From contig NZ_BJXB01000002.1 in NCBI RefSeq assembly GCF_007990775.1, positions 124,001 through 188,000 on the forward strand: a stretch of DNA of 64,000 bases, written 5' to 3'. Every line of letters starts with the position of its first letter. Position 1 is the first letter of the stretch. The DNA comes from Deinococcus cellulosilyticus NBRC 106333 = KACC 11606. GTDB taxonomy: Bacteria > Deinococcota > Deinococci > Deinococcales > Deinococcaceae. The notes below the pieces were generated by a model. That model was given only the letters and a program-made list of their open reading frames with translations. It ran no database searches and was not told where the DNA came from. Made by a program: the position numbers and the translations under genes. Below, piece after piece: positions 18,058 to 27,829 of the stretch.

Positions 18058-20553
18058 TTACTGAACTTTAAACGGCACCGTCACCAGTACCGTGCCTGCC
18101 TGGGTCAGGTAGCGCAGTTCGTAATCTCCAGGTTCCTCTGGAAGGTTGATGTCAAACGTGCGGTCTTCTCCGAGTCCATGCTCATCGATCCATTCTGTGA
18201 TCGGCATGCCTTTGCGGGCAATCACAATGCGGTCTTCAGGGTTGGCCGGGCCAGTCCAACTGATCTGCATGATGCCCCCTGAAGGTCCCGAGGCAGGTGC
18301 CTGAATGGTGGCTTTTGGCTGGGTCAGGGTCAGAGGCTGTCGGTGCAGCACCTGGCTGTTGAACATGTAGCGCACCTCATACTCACCCGGGAGGGATGGG
18401 GTGTTGATCACCACACGGGTCCCGTCTGAGGTGTAGTAGAAGCTCTGGTAGTCTCCATCCGGTGTGCCTTTTGGAACCACCACCAGGAATTCTCCTGCAT
18501 TTCCAGGAGCATCGTAATCCACATTGAGGGCCGTGCCTGCCATGACCGACCTGGGAAACCTGAAGTTGTACTGGGCACCTGTCACCTTGATGGGGGTGCG
18601 GGCCAGCACAGCATTGCCGAGTCCTTCACTCTGGTAACGGATTTCGTAGTCTCCAGGGGTCTGGGGAGCCCTGAGCTCCACAGGGTTGCCTGCCCTGGTG
18701 TACACGTATTCGGCATACACTCCATCTTCAGCGTCTTTTGGGACAAGGGTCAGGTAGTCTCCCTGCGCATCCGCTCCTTTCCACTGGATGGACACGGTGT
18801 TGCCTGCCACCACACTTGCTGGTGCAGTCAGGCTGTAGTCAAGTCCTTCAATGGTGATGTCCACAGCGGTCATGACTGTTCCACCATTGTCGGTGGCATA
18901 ACGAACCTGGTACGCTCCGGCTTTCTGAGGGGCATTCAGGGTGCCTGTGCCCTCTGGTGTGTCTGCATAGAAGTAATGGGTGTAAGTCCCTTCAGGTGCG
19001 TCTTTCTCGACAATCGTGATGTAATCTCCAGGTTGCCCTGGGCCTTTCCAGGACACCTTGATCTCCTGCCCGACATTGGCTTTCTGGGGAGCACTGATGC
19101 TGTACTGGGCCTTGATCATTCTGAAGGCCTGACGGGCAAGCACCCGTCCCTCTCCACTCATGTAACGCACTTCAAAGTTTCCAGCCACGGGATGGGTTCG
19201 GATTTCCAGAGGTGAGGTGGTTCCAGAAACATAACCGTAAACGCCATAACCCCCATCTGTGGTGCCTTCTGGAACCACAGTGATGTAATCATCAGAGTTG
19301 GCAGGACCTGTCCAGAGCACCCTGAGCAGGTCTCCTGCGGTGATTTCTGCAGGCACCTGCACGGTGGCGGCCACTTCCTGTGGCGTGAACGCAGCGCTGC
19401 GTCCCAGCACCTGCACAGAACCATCTGGGCGGGTCAGCACAAAACGGAATTCCATGGGGCGGGCAATTTCAGGGATGCGCATTTCTGCCTCCCCTTCCTT
19501 GCCCTGTACAGCTGTGTAGTTGACATAACTGTTGTCCGCATCGTCTTTTTCTGCCAGAAAGATGTGGGTGTCTCCGGTGACCTCAGGAACGTTTTTGAAT
19601 TGCAACTTCACGGTGCTGCCCATGCTGGGGGTTTGTGGGCTGAAGGTGAGGTCCACCTGGGCTCTGAGCTCTCCCACTTCAAAAGCAAAGCGGTTTTCAG
19701 AGGTGGCATTGACTGTCAGGCCGGTGAATGTCCTCACTCCGGTCGAAGTGTTCACCTGAGCAGTGTACGTGCCCACCGGAACATCCAGCCGGAATTGACC
19801 TTCACTGTTCTGGACAGTCATGGGCAGTGGTTTTCCATCCAGAACATTCAGCAGTGTGACGGTGTTTCCACCTGTGGAGGGTTTTCCGTCGATGGTGAGC
19901 TGGACATTCACCGGAACCGTTTTCTGCACAGGAGGTGCAACCTGCTGAACAGCCGTGCCCAGTGCAGAGGCCAGCTGATTGGCACTGGTGGTGTTCTGGA
20001 AACTGCCAATGCCATTGAAACTGCGCTGGGCACGGTCATCCAGATCAATGCCGATGATCTTCAGTTCGATGCCCCTCTTGTTGAACAGTTCCATTGCAGC
20101 TTTGAGGTCTCCCCTGCAAGATTCCTGCCCATCGGTGACCAGCACGACAAGTTTCTTGCTGGCATCGTTGGGAAAGTCCTCTGCAGCTTTCAGCAGGGAA
20201 TACGCAATCGGGGTGGCCCCTTTGGGCGTCGTTTTGCGAACAGTGTCCTGCAAAGCTGCCCTGTTCAGCCCCTGCATGGGCAGCACCAGTTCACTGTCCT
20301 GGCAGGCCCCCTGTGCCACAGCCATGGTCTTTGCGCCATAAAGGCGCAATCCCACGTTGAGCTGGGGATCGTCTGGCAGGCTGGCTACAAAGCCAGTGAG
20401 CACGTCTTTTGCCACCTGAATGCGGGTCTGGCCATCCGGCATCTTGTTGTACATGCTGCCTGAGGCGTCCAGAATGAGCTGCACACGGGTCTGGGCACTG
20501 GCCTGGGCCACCAGCATGAACCCCAGCAGCAGGGTGATCCGAGGTAAATTCAT
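18058..20553 (-). CDS. Secreted von Willebrand factor A protein with tandem beta-sandwich repeats
   Basis: Encodes 831 aa. The start at 20553 is fixed by GGAGG six bases upstream and by a signal peptide (ITLLLGFMLVAQASA). A VWA domain follows (~24-205) with the MIDAS start LILDASGSMYNK and LVVLVTDGQESCRGD. A carboxypeptidase-regulatory-like segment lies near 235-320. From about 410 to the end there are five repeats of ~85-90 aa, each with a P-x(n)-G-x(n)-V/I-x-W-x-GP, a DYITIV-like strand and a PGxYEVRY-like end; a weaker repeat precedes them. Probably a cell-surface or periplasmic adhesion/scaffold protein; a metal-dependent ligand is inferred from MIDAS. Confidence 0.85.
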   Translation of the reverse strand: MNLPRITLLLGFMLVAQASAQTRVQLILDASGSMYNKMPDGQTRIQVAKDVLTGFVASLPDDPQLNVGLRLYGAKTMAVAQGACQDSELVLPMQGLNRAALQDTVRKTTPKGATPIAYSLLKAAEDFPNDASKKLVVLVTDGQESCRGDLKAAMELFNKRGIELKIIGIDLDDRAQRSFNGIGSFQNTTSANQLASALGTAVQQVAPPVQKTVPVNVQLTIDGKPSTGGNTVTLLNVLDGKPLPMTVQNSEGQFRLDVPVGTYTAQVNTSTGVRTFTGLTVNATSENRFAFEVGELRAQVDLTFSPQTPSMGSTVKLQFKNVPEVTGDTHIFLAEKDDADNSYVNYTAVQGKEGEAEMRIPEIARPMEFRFVLTRPDGSVQVLGRSAAFTPQEVAATVQVPAEITAGDLLRVLWTGPANSDDYITVVPEGTTDGGYGVYGYVSGTTSPLEIRTHPVAGNFEVRYMSGEGRVLARQAFRMIKAQYSISAPQKANVGQEIKVSWKGPGQPGDYITIVEKDAPEGTYTHYFYADTPEGTGTLNAPQKAGAYQVRYATDNGGTVMTAVDITIEGLDYSLTAPASVVAGNTVSIQWKGADAQGDYLTLVPKDAEDGVYAEYVYTRAGNPVELRAPQTPGDYEIRYQSEGLGNAVLARTPIKVTGAQYNFRFPRSVMAGTALNVDYDAPGNAGEFLVVVPKGTPDGDYQSFYYTSDGTRVVINTPSLPGEYEVRYMFNSQVLHRQPLTLTQPKATIQAPASGPSGGIMQISWTGPANPEDRIVIARKGMPITEWIDEHGLGEDRTFDINLPEEPGDYELRYLTQAGTVLVTVPFKVQ

Positions 20554-20848
20554 GGTTTTCCTCCTCTGTTCCATGATAAAGCCTGGATTGTGACCACATG
20601 CCCTTTTCAGCACAGCAAGAGTCCTTGAAACGTTGTGTTCTGGTGCATCGCTCGCTTCTTCTGATCCAGGGCCCAGGTTTCCCTCTTGAAGGACAGCAAG
20701 GCAGTTCTGCCGGGTTTGCCTGATCCCCACCAGAATGAAAAAGTTGAAAGACAACGTGCAGACCTGCACTAGCACCCTTCATCCAAATGCTTTATGCTAC
20801 TTGACGGTCTTTTGTGAACTGAAGCCCACAACCCCGGAGGTTTTCAAG

Positions 20849-21808
20849 GTGTTTCTGAATCAACGTCCCCTGAAAGTGTTTTCAGGTCAAAGCAATAGAG
20901 CACTCGCCCAGGAAATCTGTGACAATCTGGGCATCACGCTTGGCAACAGCGAAACCCAGAAATTCAACAACGACAACATCATCGTGCGGTACCAGGAGTC
21001 CCTGCGTGAAGCGGATGTCTTCATTGTGCAGGCCCTCAGCACCCCCACCAGCGACAACCTGATGGAACTGCTCTTGATGATTGATGCCGCCAAGAGTGCT
21101 TCTGCGCACCGGGTCACCGCCGTGATTCCTTACTACTCTTACGCCAGAAGCGACAAGAAGGACGAGCCCCGCATCTCCATTTCTGCCCGTCTGGTGGCCG
21201 ACCTGATTCAGACGGCAGGCGCAGACCGCGTGCTGACCATGACCCTGCACAGCCCACAGGTGCACGGTTTCTTCAAGGTCCCCGTGGATCACCTGTCTTC
21301 CGAAGTGGTCATTGCCAACCACCTGATCACCCACATCGACAACGTGCAAGATGGCGTGGTGCTCGCCACCGACGCAGGTGACATCAAGCGGGCCTCTGCC
21401 CTGGCCCGCCGCCTGAATGCCAACCTGGCTTTCATCGACAAGCGCAGGCTGTCCGACACCAACGTGCAGGCCCGTGGCCTGATCGGTGATGTGAAAGACC
21501 GCAAGGTCTTCGTGGTTGATGATGAGATCTCCACTGCAGGCTCTCTGGTGGAAGCTGTGCATGTGGCCAAAGCCGCTGGAGCCACCGATGTGTATGTGGC
21601 CGTGACCCACGGGGTTTACGTGGGGCCTGCCGTTGAACGCATTGCTGCTCTGGATGCCGTGGAGGTCTGCAGCACCAACACCGTGGAAGTGCCCGAATGG
21701 AAACTGGAGCAGGGCAAGAAGCTCAAAGTCCTGACCGTGGCACCGCTGTTCGCTGAGGCGATCCAGCGCATTCACACCGGAGAGTCCGTCTCTTCCCTGT
21801 TCGAGTAA
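20849..21808 (+). CDS. prs: Ribose-phosphate pyrophosphokinase
   Basis: Makes PRPP from ribose 5-phosphate and ATP for nucleotide, His and Trp synthesis. The 319-aa product starts at GTG 20849, supported by GGAGG at 20835-20839 and by the family N-terminus LKVFSGQSNRALAQEI. Motifs: flexible-loop YYSYARSDKKDEPRISISA, metal-binding LHSPQVHGFF, and PRPP loop VFVVDDEISTAGSLV. Longer in-frame starts upstream would add residues not found in the family. The ~295-bp divergent gap to the VWA gene presumably holds both promoters; nothing else is evident in it. Confidence 0.95.
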   Translation: MFLNQRPLKVFSGQSNRALAQEICDNLGITLGNSETQKFNNDNIIVRYQESLREADVFIVQALSTPTSDNLMELLLMIDAAKSASAHRVTAVIPYYSYARSDKKDEPRISISARLVADLIQTAGADRVLTMTLHSPQVHGFFKVPVDHLSSEVVIANHLITHIDNVQDGVVLATDAGDIKRASALARRLNANLAFIDKRRLSDTNVQARGLIGDVKDRKVFVVDDEISTAGSLVEAVHVAKAAGATDVYVAVTHGVYVGPAVERIAALDAVEVCSTNTVEVPEWKLEQGKKLKVLTVAPLFAEAIQRIHTGESVSSLFE

Positions 21809-21834
21809 ATTCCTCAGCTGACACACAGCTGACA

Positions 21835-21866
21835 CACCCCCGCACGGCTTGCGGGGGTGGATTTGT
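21835..21866 (+). terminator. Terminator after prs
   Basis: A 10-bp perfect stem CACCCCCGCA (21835-21844) / TGCGGGGGTG (21850-21859), five-base loop, followed by a T-rich stretch (gatttgtttc). Just upstream the 11-mer CAGCTGACACA occurs twice in tandem. Confidence 0.8.
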
Positions 21867-21912
21867 TTCATTTGGGACATGTGGTAGGCCAAATAGTGTA
21901 TATAGTAATGTC

Positions 21913-22551
21913 ATGGTTTTTTCACGTTTTCTGCCCAAGAACCCTGAGTTCATTCAGATGTTTGCACAATCCGCCAAAAATGCCCATGAAACGGCAAAGG
22001 CACTGGCAGACCTGATGGACAATTACACCGATGTGGAGACCAAGGTCCGCAAGATCCGCGACCTTGAGCACGCCGGGGACAAGATCACCCACGATCTGAC
22101 CAACGCGCTCACCACCACCTTCGTGACCCCCTTCGACCGGGACGACATCATGCTGCTGGCCAGTCGCCTCGATGACCTGGTGGATTCCATTGAGGAAGCG
22201 GCCCGCCGCATGTGGCTGTACCGCATGCCTGCCCCCACCCCGGAAGCCAAAAAGCTCGCCCACATCATCCAGGGTCAGACCGCAGCCATGGCCGACACCA
22301 TGCACATGCTGATCGATGCCCGTCACAGCGACCAGTTGCGCCAGGTGGTGCGCACCGTGACCTCCCTGGAAGACGATGGAGACAAAATCCTGGATGAGGT
22401 CCTCTCCAAACTCTACGATGGGGTCAATGACATCAAAGGGGTGATCAGTTCCATCCGCTGGGGGGAACTGTACCAGTATCTGGAAGACGCCACCGACCGT
22501 GCCCAGGATGTGGCCTACACCATCGAAGGAATCCTGCTGAAAAATGCCTGA
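21913..22551 (+). CDS. DUF47 / PhoU-like Pit accessory protein
   Basis: Encodes 212 aa, all helical, with conserved DLEHAGDKITHDL, PFDRDDIMLLASRLDDLVDSIEEA and LEDATDRAQDVA segments typical of DUF47 proteins. These metal-binding helical bundles pair with Pit-type phosphate permeases and are thought to modulate them. The gene overlaps pit by eight bases, so the two are translationally coupled. A TATAGT box ends six bases before the ATG with no SD, pointing to a leaderless transcript. Confidence 0.9.
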   Translation: MVFSRFLPKNPEFIQMFAQSAKNAHETAKALADLMDNYTDVETKVRKIRDLEHAGDKITHDLTNALTTTFVTPFDRDDIMLLASRLDDLVDSIEEAARRMWLYRMPAPTPEAKKLAHIIQGQTAAMADTMHMLIDARHSDQLRQVVRTVTSLEDDGDKILDEVLSKLYDGVNDIKGVISSIRWGELYQYLEDATDRAQDVAYTIEGILLKNA

Positions 22552-23545
22552 GACTGCCCTGCTCGGTCTGATTGCCATTGTGGTGCTCGCTCTGGCTTTT
22601 GATTTCATCAACGGCTTCCATGACACGGCCAATGCCATTGCCACCAGTGTGGCCACCCGTGTGCTCTCCCCCGGACAGGCGGTCTTGATGGCCGGGGTCC
22701 TGAACGTGGTGGGCGCACTCACAGGCACTGCAGTGGCCAAAACCGTGGGCAAGGACATCGTGCGCCCTGAACTGGTGACCCTGGAACTGGTGGGAGCAGC
22801 CCTGCTCTCTGCCATCATCTGGAACCTGCTCACCTGGTGGAAGGGCATTCCCAGCAGTTCCAGCCACGCCCTGGTGTTCTCCATTGTGGGTGCAGGTGTG
22901 GCTTCTGGAGGATGGGGTTCCATCACCTTTGCTGGTGTGAAAAAGACCCTCACCGGTCTGGTGACCTCCCCCGCACTGGGCTTCCTCATCCCCCTGGTCC
23001 TGATGGCCGTCCTGTTGTGGGTGATTGCCCGCTGGCGTCCCAAAACCGTCAGCAGGGTGTTTGCCCGTCTGCAAATCCTTTCTGCTGCTTTCATGGCTTT
23101 CAGCCACGGCAGCAACGACGCCCAGAAAACCATGGGGATCATCACCATGGCCCTCGCGGCCTACCTGGGCTGGACTGGCAGTGAATGGAATGTGCCCCTC
23201 TGGGTGGTGCTTTCTGCTGCTGCCGCCATGGGCCTGGGAACCGCCATGGGCGGATGGCGCATCATCAAAACCATGGGGCACAAGGTCGTGGACCTGAAAC
23301 CTGTGGACGGTTTCATTGCCGAACTCAGCGCTGCCACCATCATCGAAACCGCAAGCCGTCTGGGCATTCCGGTGTCCACCACCCACGTGATCTCCACCAG
23401 CATCATGGGGGTCGGCATGAGCAAAGGTGCCAAGAAGGTCAACTGGGGTGTGGCCGGGCGCATTGTGTCGGCCTGGATCATCACCCTGCCCACCTGCGTT
23501 GTGCTGGGGTGGCTGTGCTTTAAGGTGATTCACCTGTTCAATTGA
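22544..23545 (+). CDS. pit: Low-affinity inorganic phosphate transporter, Pit family
   Basis: Encodes 333 aa with about ten hydrophobic segments and the two inverted-repeat signatures of the PiT family: FDFINGFHDTANAIATSVAT near residue 20, and FMAFSHGSNDAQKTMGII near 185. It should import phosphate (as metal phosphate) driven by H+ or Na+. It is cotranscribed with the DUF47 gene and followed by a good terminator. Confidence 0.93.
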   Translation: MPETALLGLIAIVVLALAFDFINGFHDTANAIATSVATRVLSPGQAVLMAGVLNVVGALTGTAVAKTVGKDIVRPELVTLELVGAALLSAIIWNLLTWWKGIPSSSSHALVFSIVGAGVASGGWGSITFAGVKKTLTGLVTSPALGFLIPLVLMAVLLWVIARWRPKTVSRVFARLQILSAAFMAFSHGSNDAQKTMGIITMALAAYLGWTGSEWNVPLWVVLSAAAAMGLGTAMGGWRIIKTMGHKVVDLKPVDGFIAELSAATIIETASRLGIPVSTTHVISTSIMGVGMSKGAKKVNWGVAGRIVSAWIITLPTCVVLGWLCFKVIHLFN

Positions 23546-23560
23546 CGGTTGATCCTTTAG

Positions 23561-23587
23561 AATCCCGGGGCACTCCGGGATTTTTTT
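23561..23587 (+). terminator. Terminator after pit
   Basis: Stem AATCCCGG (23561-23568) / CCGGGATT (23575-23582), six-base loop, and a run of seven T to 23587. The next ~260 bases are AT-richer than the surroundings and show no convincing gene. Confidence 0.9.
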
Positions 23588-23849
23588 ATGTTTTAAAATA
23601 CAAGCCTCACCGGTATCGACTCAATGCTCGCAGATCTCTAAAAATCCTGAGCTGGTTTGATTTTTCAGAATCCAGACTCTCAAATACCGAAAGAAATGCA
23701 ACTCGATCTACTTTCGATGTTTGCATATTAAACCCGTTTTTCAAAACATCCTGTCATTTGATCGTTTGACTGGCTTTTCTATTTTGTATTCATCTTGAAC
23801 AGATGACACCGCTGAGCATCCAACAATTGTGCTAGAATCTGAACGTCTT

Positions 23850-26800
23850 ATGAGAATAGCCTCAAAAAAATCAATGTATGGTCTTGGCGTCAGTGTTTCC
23901 CTCGCTCTGCTGGTCGGCTGTAACACTTCAACAGGACCCACCACCCCACCCATCACCAACAACTGGGACATTGAATTCGAACTGGGCACTTTTAATGTCC
24001 CTCAAGAAAACAACAAACAGACAATCAATCTTCAGCTCCAACAACAACTGTTGAAAAGCCTGGACAGCTCCCTGAAACAACAGGAGATGAGGATTACCCC
24101 TCAGGTGGTCAGCAACACAATCATCACCAGCCTTTTCCAGCTCACAGTGAATGGAAAAAAGGTTGAAGGACCTGTTGAAGTGCAGAACAACCTGAATGGA
24201 TTTAAACAGACCTGGCTCAATGCAGGAATGTACTGGTTTGATCCATTCTTGGAGGTGGCGGACAACTCCAAAGAACTGGAATTGACTGTTTTCTACGGAG
24301 GAAAGCAGAACAAAGTGCGCCGCACCCTCAACAAGAAGAATTTCTTGCCCATCCCTGTGATCCAGAAAGCCAACCTCAGCAGCAAGGGCATTGAAACTGT
24401 CTGGACTGCCGTTCCTGGAGCAAAAAGCTACCTTCTGCAGGTGGTCAATTCCAACAATCAGACGCTGCAGAACTGGCGCTTCCCCGCAACAACCACTTCT
24501 CTGAAAACCAATTTCACTTCTGAGCTTGCTGTAGGCCAGACTTACAGCATTCTGCTGCTGGCCTATGGCTATGACATCACCCTGCCCAACACCACCAAAG
24601 CAGTTCCATTGGGAAGCCCCAATGTCTCGGCCCAGATCACCAAAGTGACCCTCAACAAACCCGCTGGTTCCCTGGCCTCTTACAGCCCGACTTACCTGGA
24701 CTTTTCTGGCAGCATCAATGCCTCAATCCCCCACCAGTCCGTACAGCTGAATGCTGGAGCAGCAGGCCTTGACTTCACATCCACCATCACTGCAGGCAGT
24801 GACCATTTCACCGTGATCGGCAACAATGGCAGTCTGGGGCCTTCTGCCAGCACTTCCATTTCTGTTGGTGCCACTTGCGGAAGTTCCACTGGCCTTTTTG
24901 AAGGAGAGTTGACCCTGCTCACCAACGACCCTTCAAAAAGCAACATCAAGATTCCACTCTCCGTCAGTTGCATCCAGCCCGGAACACTCGATGGTTTCAG
25001 TTATCTCGACACTCCACTCACAGCAGGTGCTGCCCTCAACACCTCAACAACGGTCAATGGCTGGATTCGCTCTGGCTGGCAGGGTTTGCAGTACAGCATG
25101 GAAGTCCTGAGCGGCAAGGAATTCATCTCTGTTCCTGCAGGTGTAACTTCCATCAGTTCTTATGCCAATCAAAACTTGCCCATCACCCTCACCTGCGGCA
25201 ACACTGAAGGCACCCTTGCAGGGAAAGTTCGACTGAAAACCAACGACGCCAGTCGCAACACCATTGATTTTGATGTGTATGTGAAGTGCTTCAAGCCCGT
25301 CTCGGTGAAAGAACTGTGGAGCAAACCCAACAACCTGTCGGTGGCTGCTGCTGCATGGAACCCCTCTGGGACCCTTCTGGCGGTTGCAGACAACAACTAC
25401 ACCGATGGTGCTTTGCTGCTGAACAACAGCCTGCAAAAGATTGGAAAAACCAGCAACCTCGCCAGCATCCCTGGCAAGTTCTCCTGGCTCAGCGACACCC
25501 GTCTGGTGATCAATGCCAGAGATGCCGTGCAGGTCTGGGACACCACAACCAACAAATCACTCCATGCATGGAGTCATGATTTTGCAGCGGAAAATGTCTT
25601 CTCCATGAAAGCCAACCTGTCCAAAGACCAGATTGCCATTTCTGGGCAGCTGGTCAATGGTAGTGGCCTTGCCTCCATCATTTACGGCCTGGATGGAAAG
25701 AAGTTGATCACCCTCAGCCACGTCAATCACCTGACGTTCAGTCCAGATGGGCAGCAGATGGCAGGTTTCCGTACGGAGTTCACCAACAATGGAAACCTTC
25801 TGAACAATCTGGTGATCTACAACACCAGCGATTTCAAAGTGCTTCAAGACATCGATCTCTCTGCCGAGGTGAGTGAGTTCCGCTCTGGTTTCAATGTCCA
25901 GGTACAATGGGACCCCGCAGGAACCACGGTGTTTGCCAACGTGATGGAATATTATGGCAACACTGCCAAGCTCTTGACTTATGACGTCAACGAAAAGAAA
26001 CTCAGCGCTTACCCTTTCACCAACATGGGAACTGTGAACTTTGCTGTGCCAGCTGCAGACAGGATCATCCATCTCGACAACGTCAATCAGCTGATCAGTC
26101 ACACCCTTTCACCCCGCCAGGACACCAAAAAAGTCCGTCTGCCCGTGAGCTTCGATCAACGTTACACCCAGATGTCCACCGATCAACAGGTCAAAAACAT
26201 CTCTGTGTTTGTTCCAACAGGACCTTCCTGGGACTTCAGTTGCAGCCTGCAGGATTTCAACCGCTTCAACAGCAGTCTGGAACTGCAAGACACTTACGGC
26301 GTTGCTGGCTGCGACCAGGACACCACAGCCACCATCGGTTCCTCTGGAGTTGTTTACGTTTCAAATGGACGCACCGCCCGCAAGCTTCTGAACGGGAAAA
26401 CTTCTGTGCTTTACGACATGAATTTCCTGTTGAATCCCACAGACCTTTCCAGTACCCATGCGATCCGGGAAAACACTGGTTACTTCTCTGATGGAGCGGG
26501 CTACCTTTACCTGTATGATCTGTCCAAAAACAGCCTGATTCGCTCGATGCGCTTGCACCCCGTGGGCATGCAACAGATTTTGCCTTCAGCAGATCAGAAA
26601 AGGGTGTTCAGCTGGTCCAACTCGACCATCCGGGTACATGATCTTGCCACCTCCAACATCCTGCTCAACAAATCCTTCGATGAAGTTGTCATGCAATCGC
26701 GCTGGATGGGACCAGACAGCATCCTGCTTCGAAATGGCCAGGACTCCAATGGCAATTACCTGTATCAGGACCATGATTTTGTGAAATCACAGGTCAACCG

Positions 26801-27203
26801 GACCTATCCCATTTCTGGCTGGGGCAACCACATCAAGGCCATCAATGATCAGGGCATTTTTATCAACTCTGATTACAACATCTACCGCATGGACAGACAG
26901 ACCGGAGAGAGAACCACTTTGCTGAACCAGGAGACCATGAACCCCCTGGGAAGCCTCTGGGTTGTAGACAATGTGTACACCCTCCCCCGTTCCCAATACA
27001 TTCTGGTTGCTGTTCACAACACAGGTACACCCATGGAATCTCGTCTGCACCTGATGGATTCAACCCATGGAACCATCATGAAAACCCTGGCCGTAGGTTC
27101 AAGCATGATTCGGCATGTCTCATCAGTACAGGATGATTCAGGTCGACTGCTGATCACGGTACTCTTCTACAAAGATGGGCTGCAGGTTTTCCAGATCGAT
27201 TGA
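23850..27203 (+). CDS. Large lipoprotein with Ig-like repeats and a C-terminal beta-propeller
   Basis: Encodes 1117 aa. The lipobox LLVGC places the lipidated Cys at residue 24. After an N-terminal region of unknown fold comes a fibronectin-like stretch (~170-270, PVIQKANLSSKGIETVWTAV). Next are two ASH/choice-of-anchor-like repeats (~275-480), each ending in LTNDPSKSNIKIPLSVSC or LKTNDASRNTIDFDVYVKC with a conserved TCG. The C-terminal half (~490-1117) shows WD-like blades (WNPSGTLLAVADN, FSWLSDTRLVINARDAVQVWD, LTFSPDGQQMAGF). Asn and Thr are abundant. A TAGAAT box precedes the ATG by 11 bases. Likely displayed on the cell surface; ligand unknown. Confidence 0.8.
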   Translation: MRIASKKSMYGLGVSVSLALLVGCNTSTGPTTPPITNNWDIEFELGTFNVPQENNKQTINLQLQQQLLKSLDSSLKQQEMRITPQVVSNTIITSLFQLTVNGKKVEGPVEVQNNLNGFKQTWLNAGMYWFDPFLEVADNSKELELTVFYGGKQNKVRRTLNKKNFLPIPVIQKANLSSKGIETVWTAVPGAKSYLLQVVNSNNQTLQNWRFPATTTSLKTNFTSELAVGQTYSILLLAYGYDITLPNTTKAVPLGSPNVSAQITKVTLNKPAGSLASYSPTYLDFSGSINASIPHQSVQLNAGAAGLDFTSTITAGSDHFTVIGNNGSLGPSASTSISVGATCGSSTGLFEGELTLLTNDPSKSNIKIPLSVSCIQPGTLDGFSYLDTPLTAGAALNTSTTVNGWIRSGWQGLQYSMEVLSGKEFISVPAGVTSISSYANQNLPITLTCGNTEGTLAGKVRLKTNDASRNTIDFDVYVKCFKPVSVKELWSKPNNLSVAAAAWNPSGTLLAVADNNYTDGALLLNNSLQKIGKTSNLASIPGKFSWLSDTRLVINARDAVQVWDTTTNKSLHAWSHDFAAENVFSMKANLSKDQIAISGQLVNGSGLASIIYGLDGKKLITLSHVNHLTFSPDGQQMAGFRTEFTNNGNLLNNLVIYNTSDFKVLQDIDLSAEVSEFRSGFNVQVQWDPAGTTVFANVMEYYGNTAKLLTYDVNEKKLSAYPFTNMGTVNFAVPAADRIIHLDNVNQLISHTLSPRQDTKKVRLPVSFDQRYTQMSTDQQVKNISVFVPTGPSWDFSCSLQDFNRFNSSLELQDTYGVAGCDQDTTATIGSSGVVYVSNGRTARKLLNGKTSVLYDMNFLLNPTDLSSTHAIRENTGYFSDGAGYLYLYDLSKNSLIRSMRLHPVGMQQILPSADQKRVFSWSNSTIRVHDLATSNILLNKSFDEVVMQSRWMGPDSILLRNGQDSNGNYLYQDHDFVKSQVNRTYPISGWGNHIKAINDQGIFINSDYNIYRMDRQTGERTTLLNQETMNPLGSLWVVDNVYTLPRSQYILVAVHNTGTPMESRLHLMDSTHGTIMKTLAVGSSMIRHVSSVQDDSGRLLITVLFYKDGLQVFQID

Positions 27204-27213
27204 TGTTCCTCCT

Positions 27214-27244
27214 GAACCCCCCTGGTCGTGCATCAGGGGGGTTC
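27214..27244. terminator. Palindromic terminator between convergent genes
   Basis: Perfect 11-bp stem GAACCCCCCTG (27214-27224) / CAGGGGGGTTC (27234-27244). It overlaps the last codons of the convergent Lrp gene. It lacks a long T tract, so its strength is uncertain. Confidence 0.65.
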
Positions 27245-27689
27245 AGCCATCCAATGATCTGCATCGAACCACTTCCGAGAGCAGGATGTGGGTGGTGGTC
27301 TGGCCAAATTTCATCAGTTCCCGGATCAATGCTTCAAGGTCCAGCATGCGTTTCACACAGACTTTGAGTGAAAAGGCACTCTGCCCGAGCAGGTGGTGAC
27401 ACTCCAGCACTTCTCTTTTCTCCTGCACATACCGGATGAAAGACTGTTCGTCTTTGTAGGCCACTTCTATGAGGACCAGCGCCTGGACATCGTACCCAAG
27501 CAGACGCAGGTCCACTTCGGCCCGGTATCCTGTGAGGATTTCGGCATGTTCCATTTTGCGGATGCGCTCTGTCACAGCAGGTGCAGTGAGCCCCACCTGC
27601 TTGGCGAGGTCCGCATAGGTGATGCGGGCGTTTTCCTGCAGCAATTGCAGGATTTTCATGTCGGTGGAATCCAGGCTTTTGTTTTCCAA
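27243..27689 (-). CDS. Lrp/AsnC-family transcriptional regulator
   Basis: Encodes 148 aa. The TTG at 27689 is chosen because AAGGAGGT lies seven bases upstream and the protein then begins MENKSLDSTDMKILQLL, the usual family start; an ATG at 27719 would place that SD inside the gene. The N-terminal helix-turn-helix reads ARITYADLAKQVGLTAPAVTERIRKME; the C-terminal RAM/ligand-binding domain spans ~65-148. It is divergent from the ornithine aminotransferase gene across a 151-bp gap and is the obvious candidate regulator of it, probably sensing an amino acid such as ornithine or arginine (inference). Confidence 0.9.
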   Translation of the reverse strand: MENKSLDSTDMKILQLLQENARITYADLAKQVGLTAPAVTERIRKMEHAEILTGYRAEVDLRLLGYDVQALVLIEVAYKDEQSFIRYVQEKREVLECHHLLGQSAFSLKVCVKRMLDLEALIRELMKFGQTTTHILLSEVVRCRSLDG

Positions 27690-27774
27690 GAATGGACCTC
27701 CTTCAATTTTGGTTTTCAAAGCCAGAAATGGGCATTTCCTCTATTTTGCGATGTACAGAGCAAAAAAGCAGCTA

Positions 27775-27829
27775 TAGAATACCAGACACAACATCAAACG
27801 GGTCCCCTGAAGGTTTCAGGGGACTTTTT
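27775..27829 (+). promoter_or_regulatory. rocD promoter and terminator-like leader hairpin
   Basis: A -10-like TAGAAT (27775-27780) is followed by a short leader with a perfect 9-bp stem TCCCCTGAA (27803-27811) / TTCAGGGGA (27815-27823), a three-base loop and T5 (27825-27829). It precedes the rocD SD, so termination here would stop the transcript before the gene. It looks like an attenuator or a protein-binding leader element. Confidence 0.5.

Noticed and set aside
20735..20848. Longer N-terminus for prs
   Set aside because: The extra 38 codons are unlike the family and lie upstream of a good SD that matches GTG 20849.
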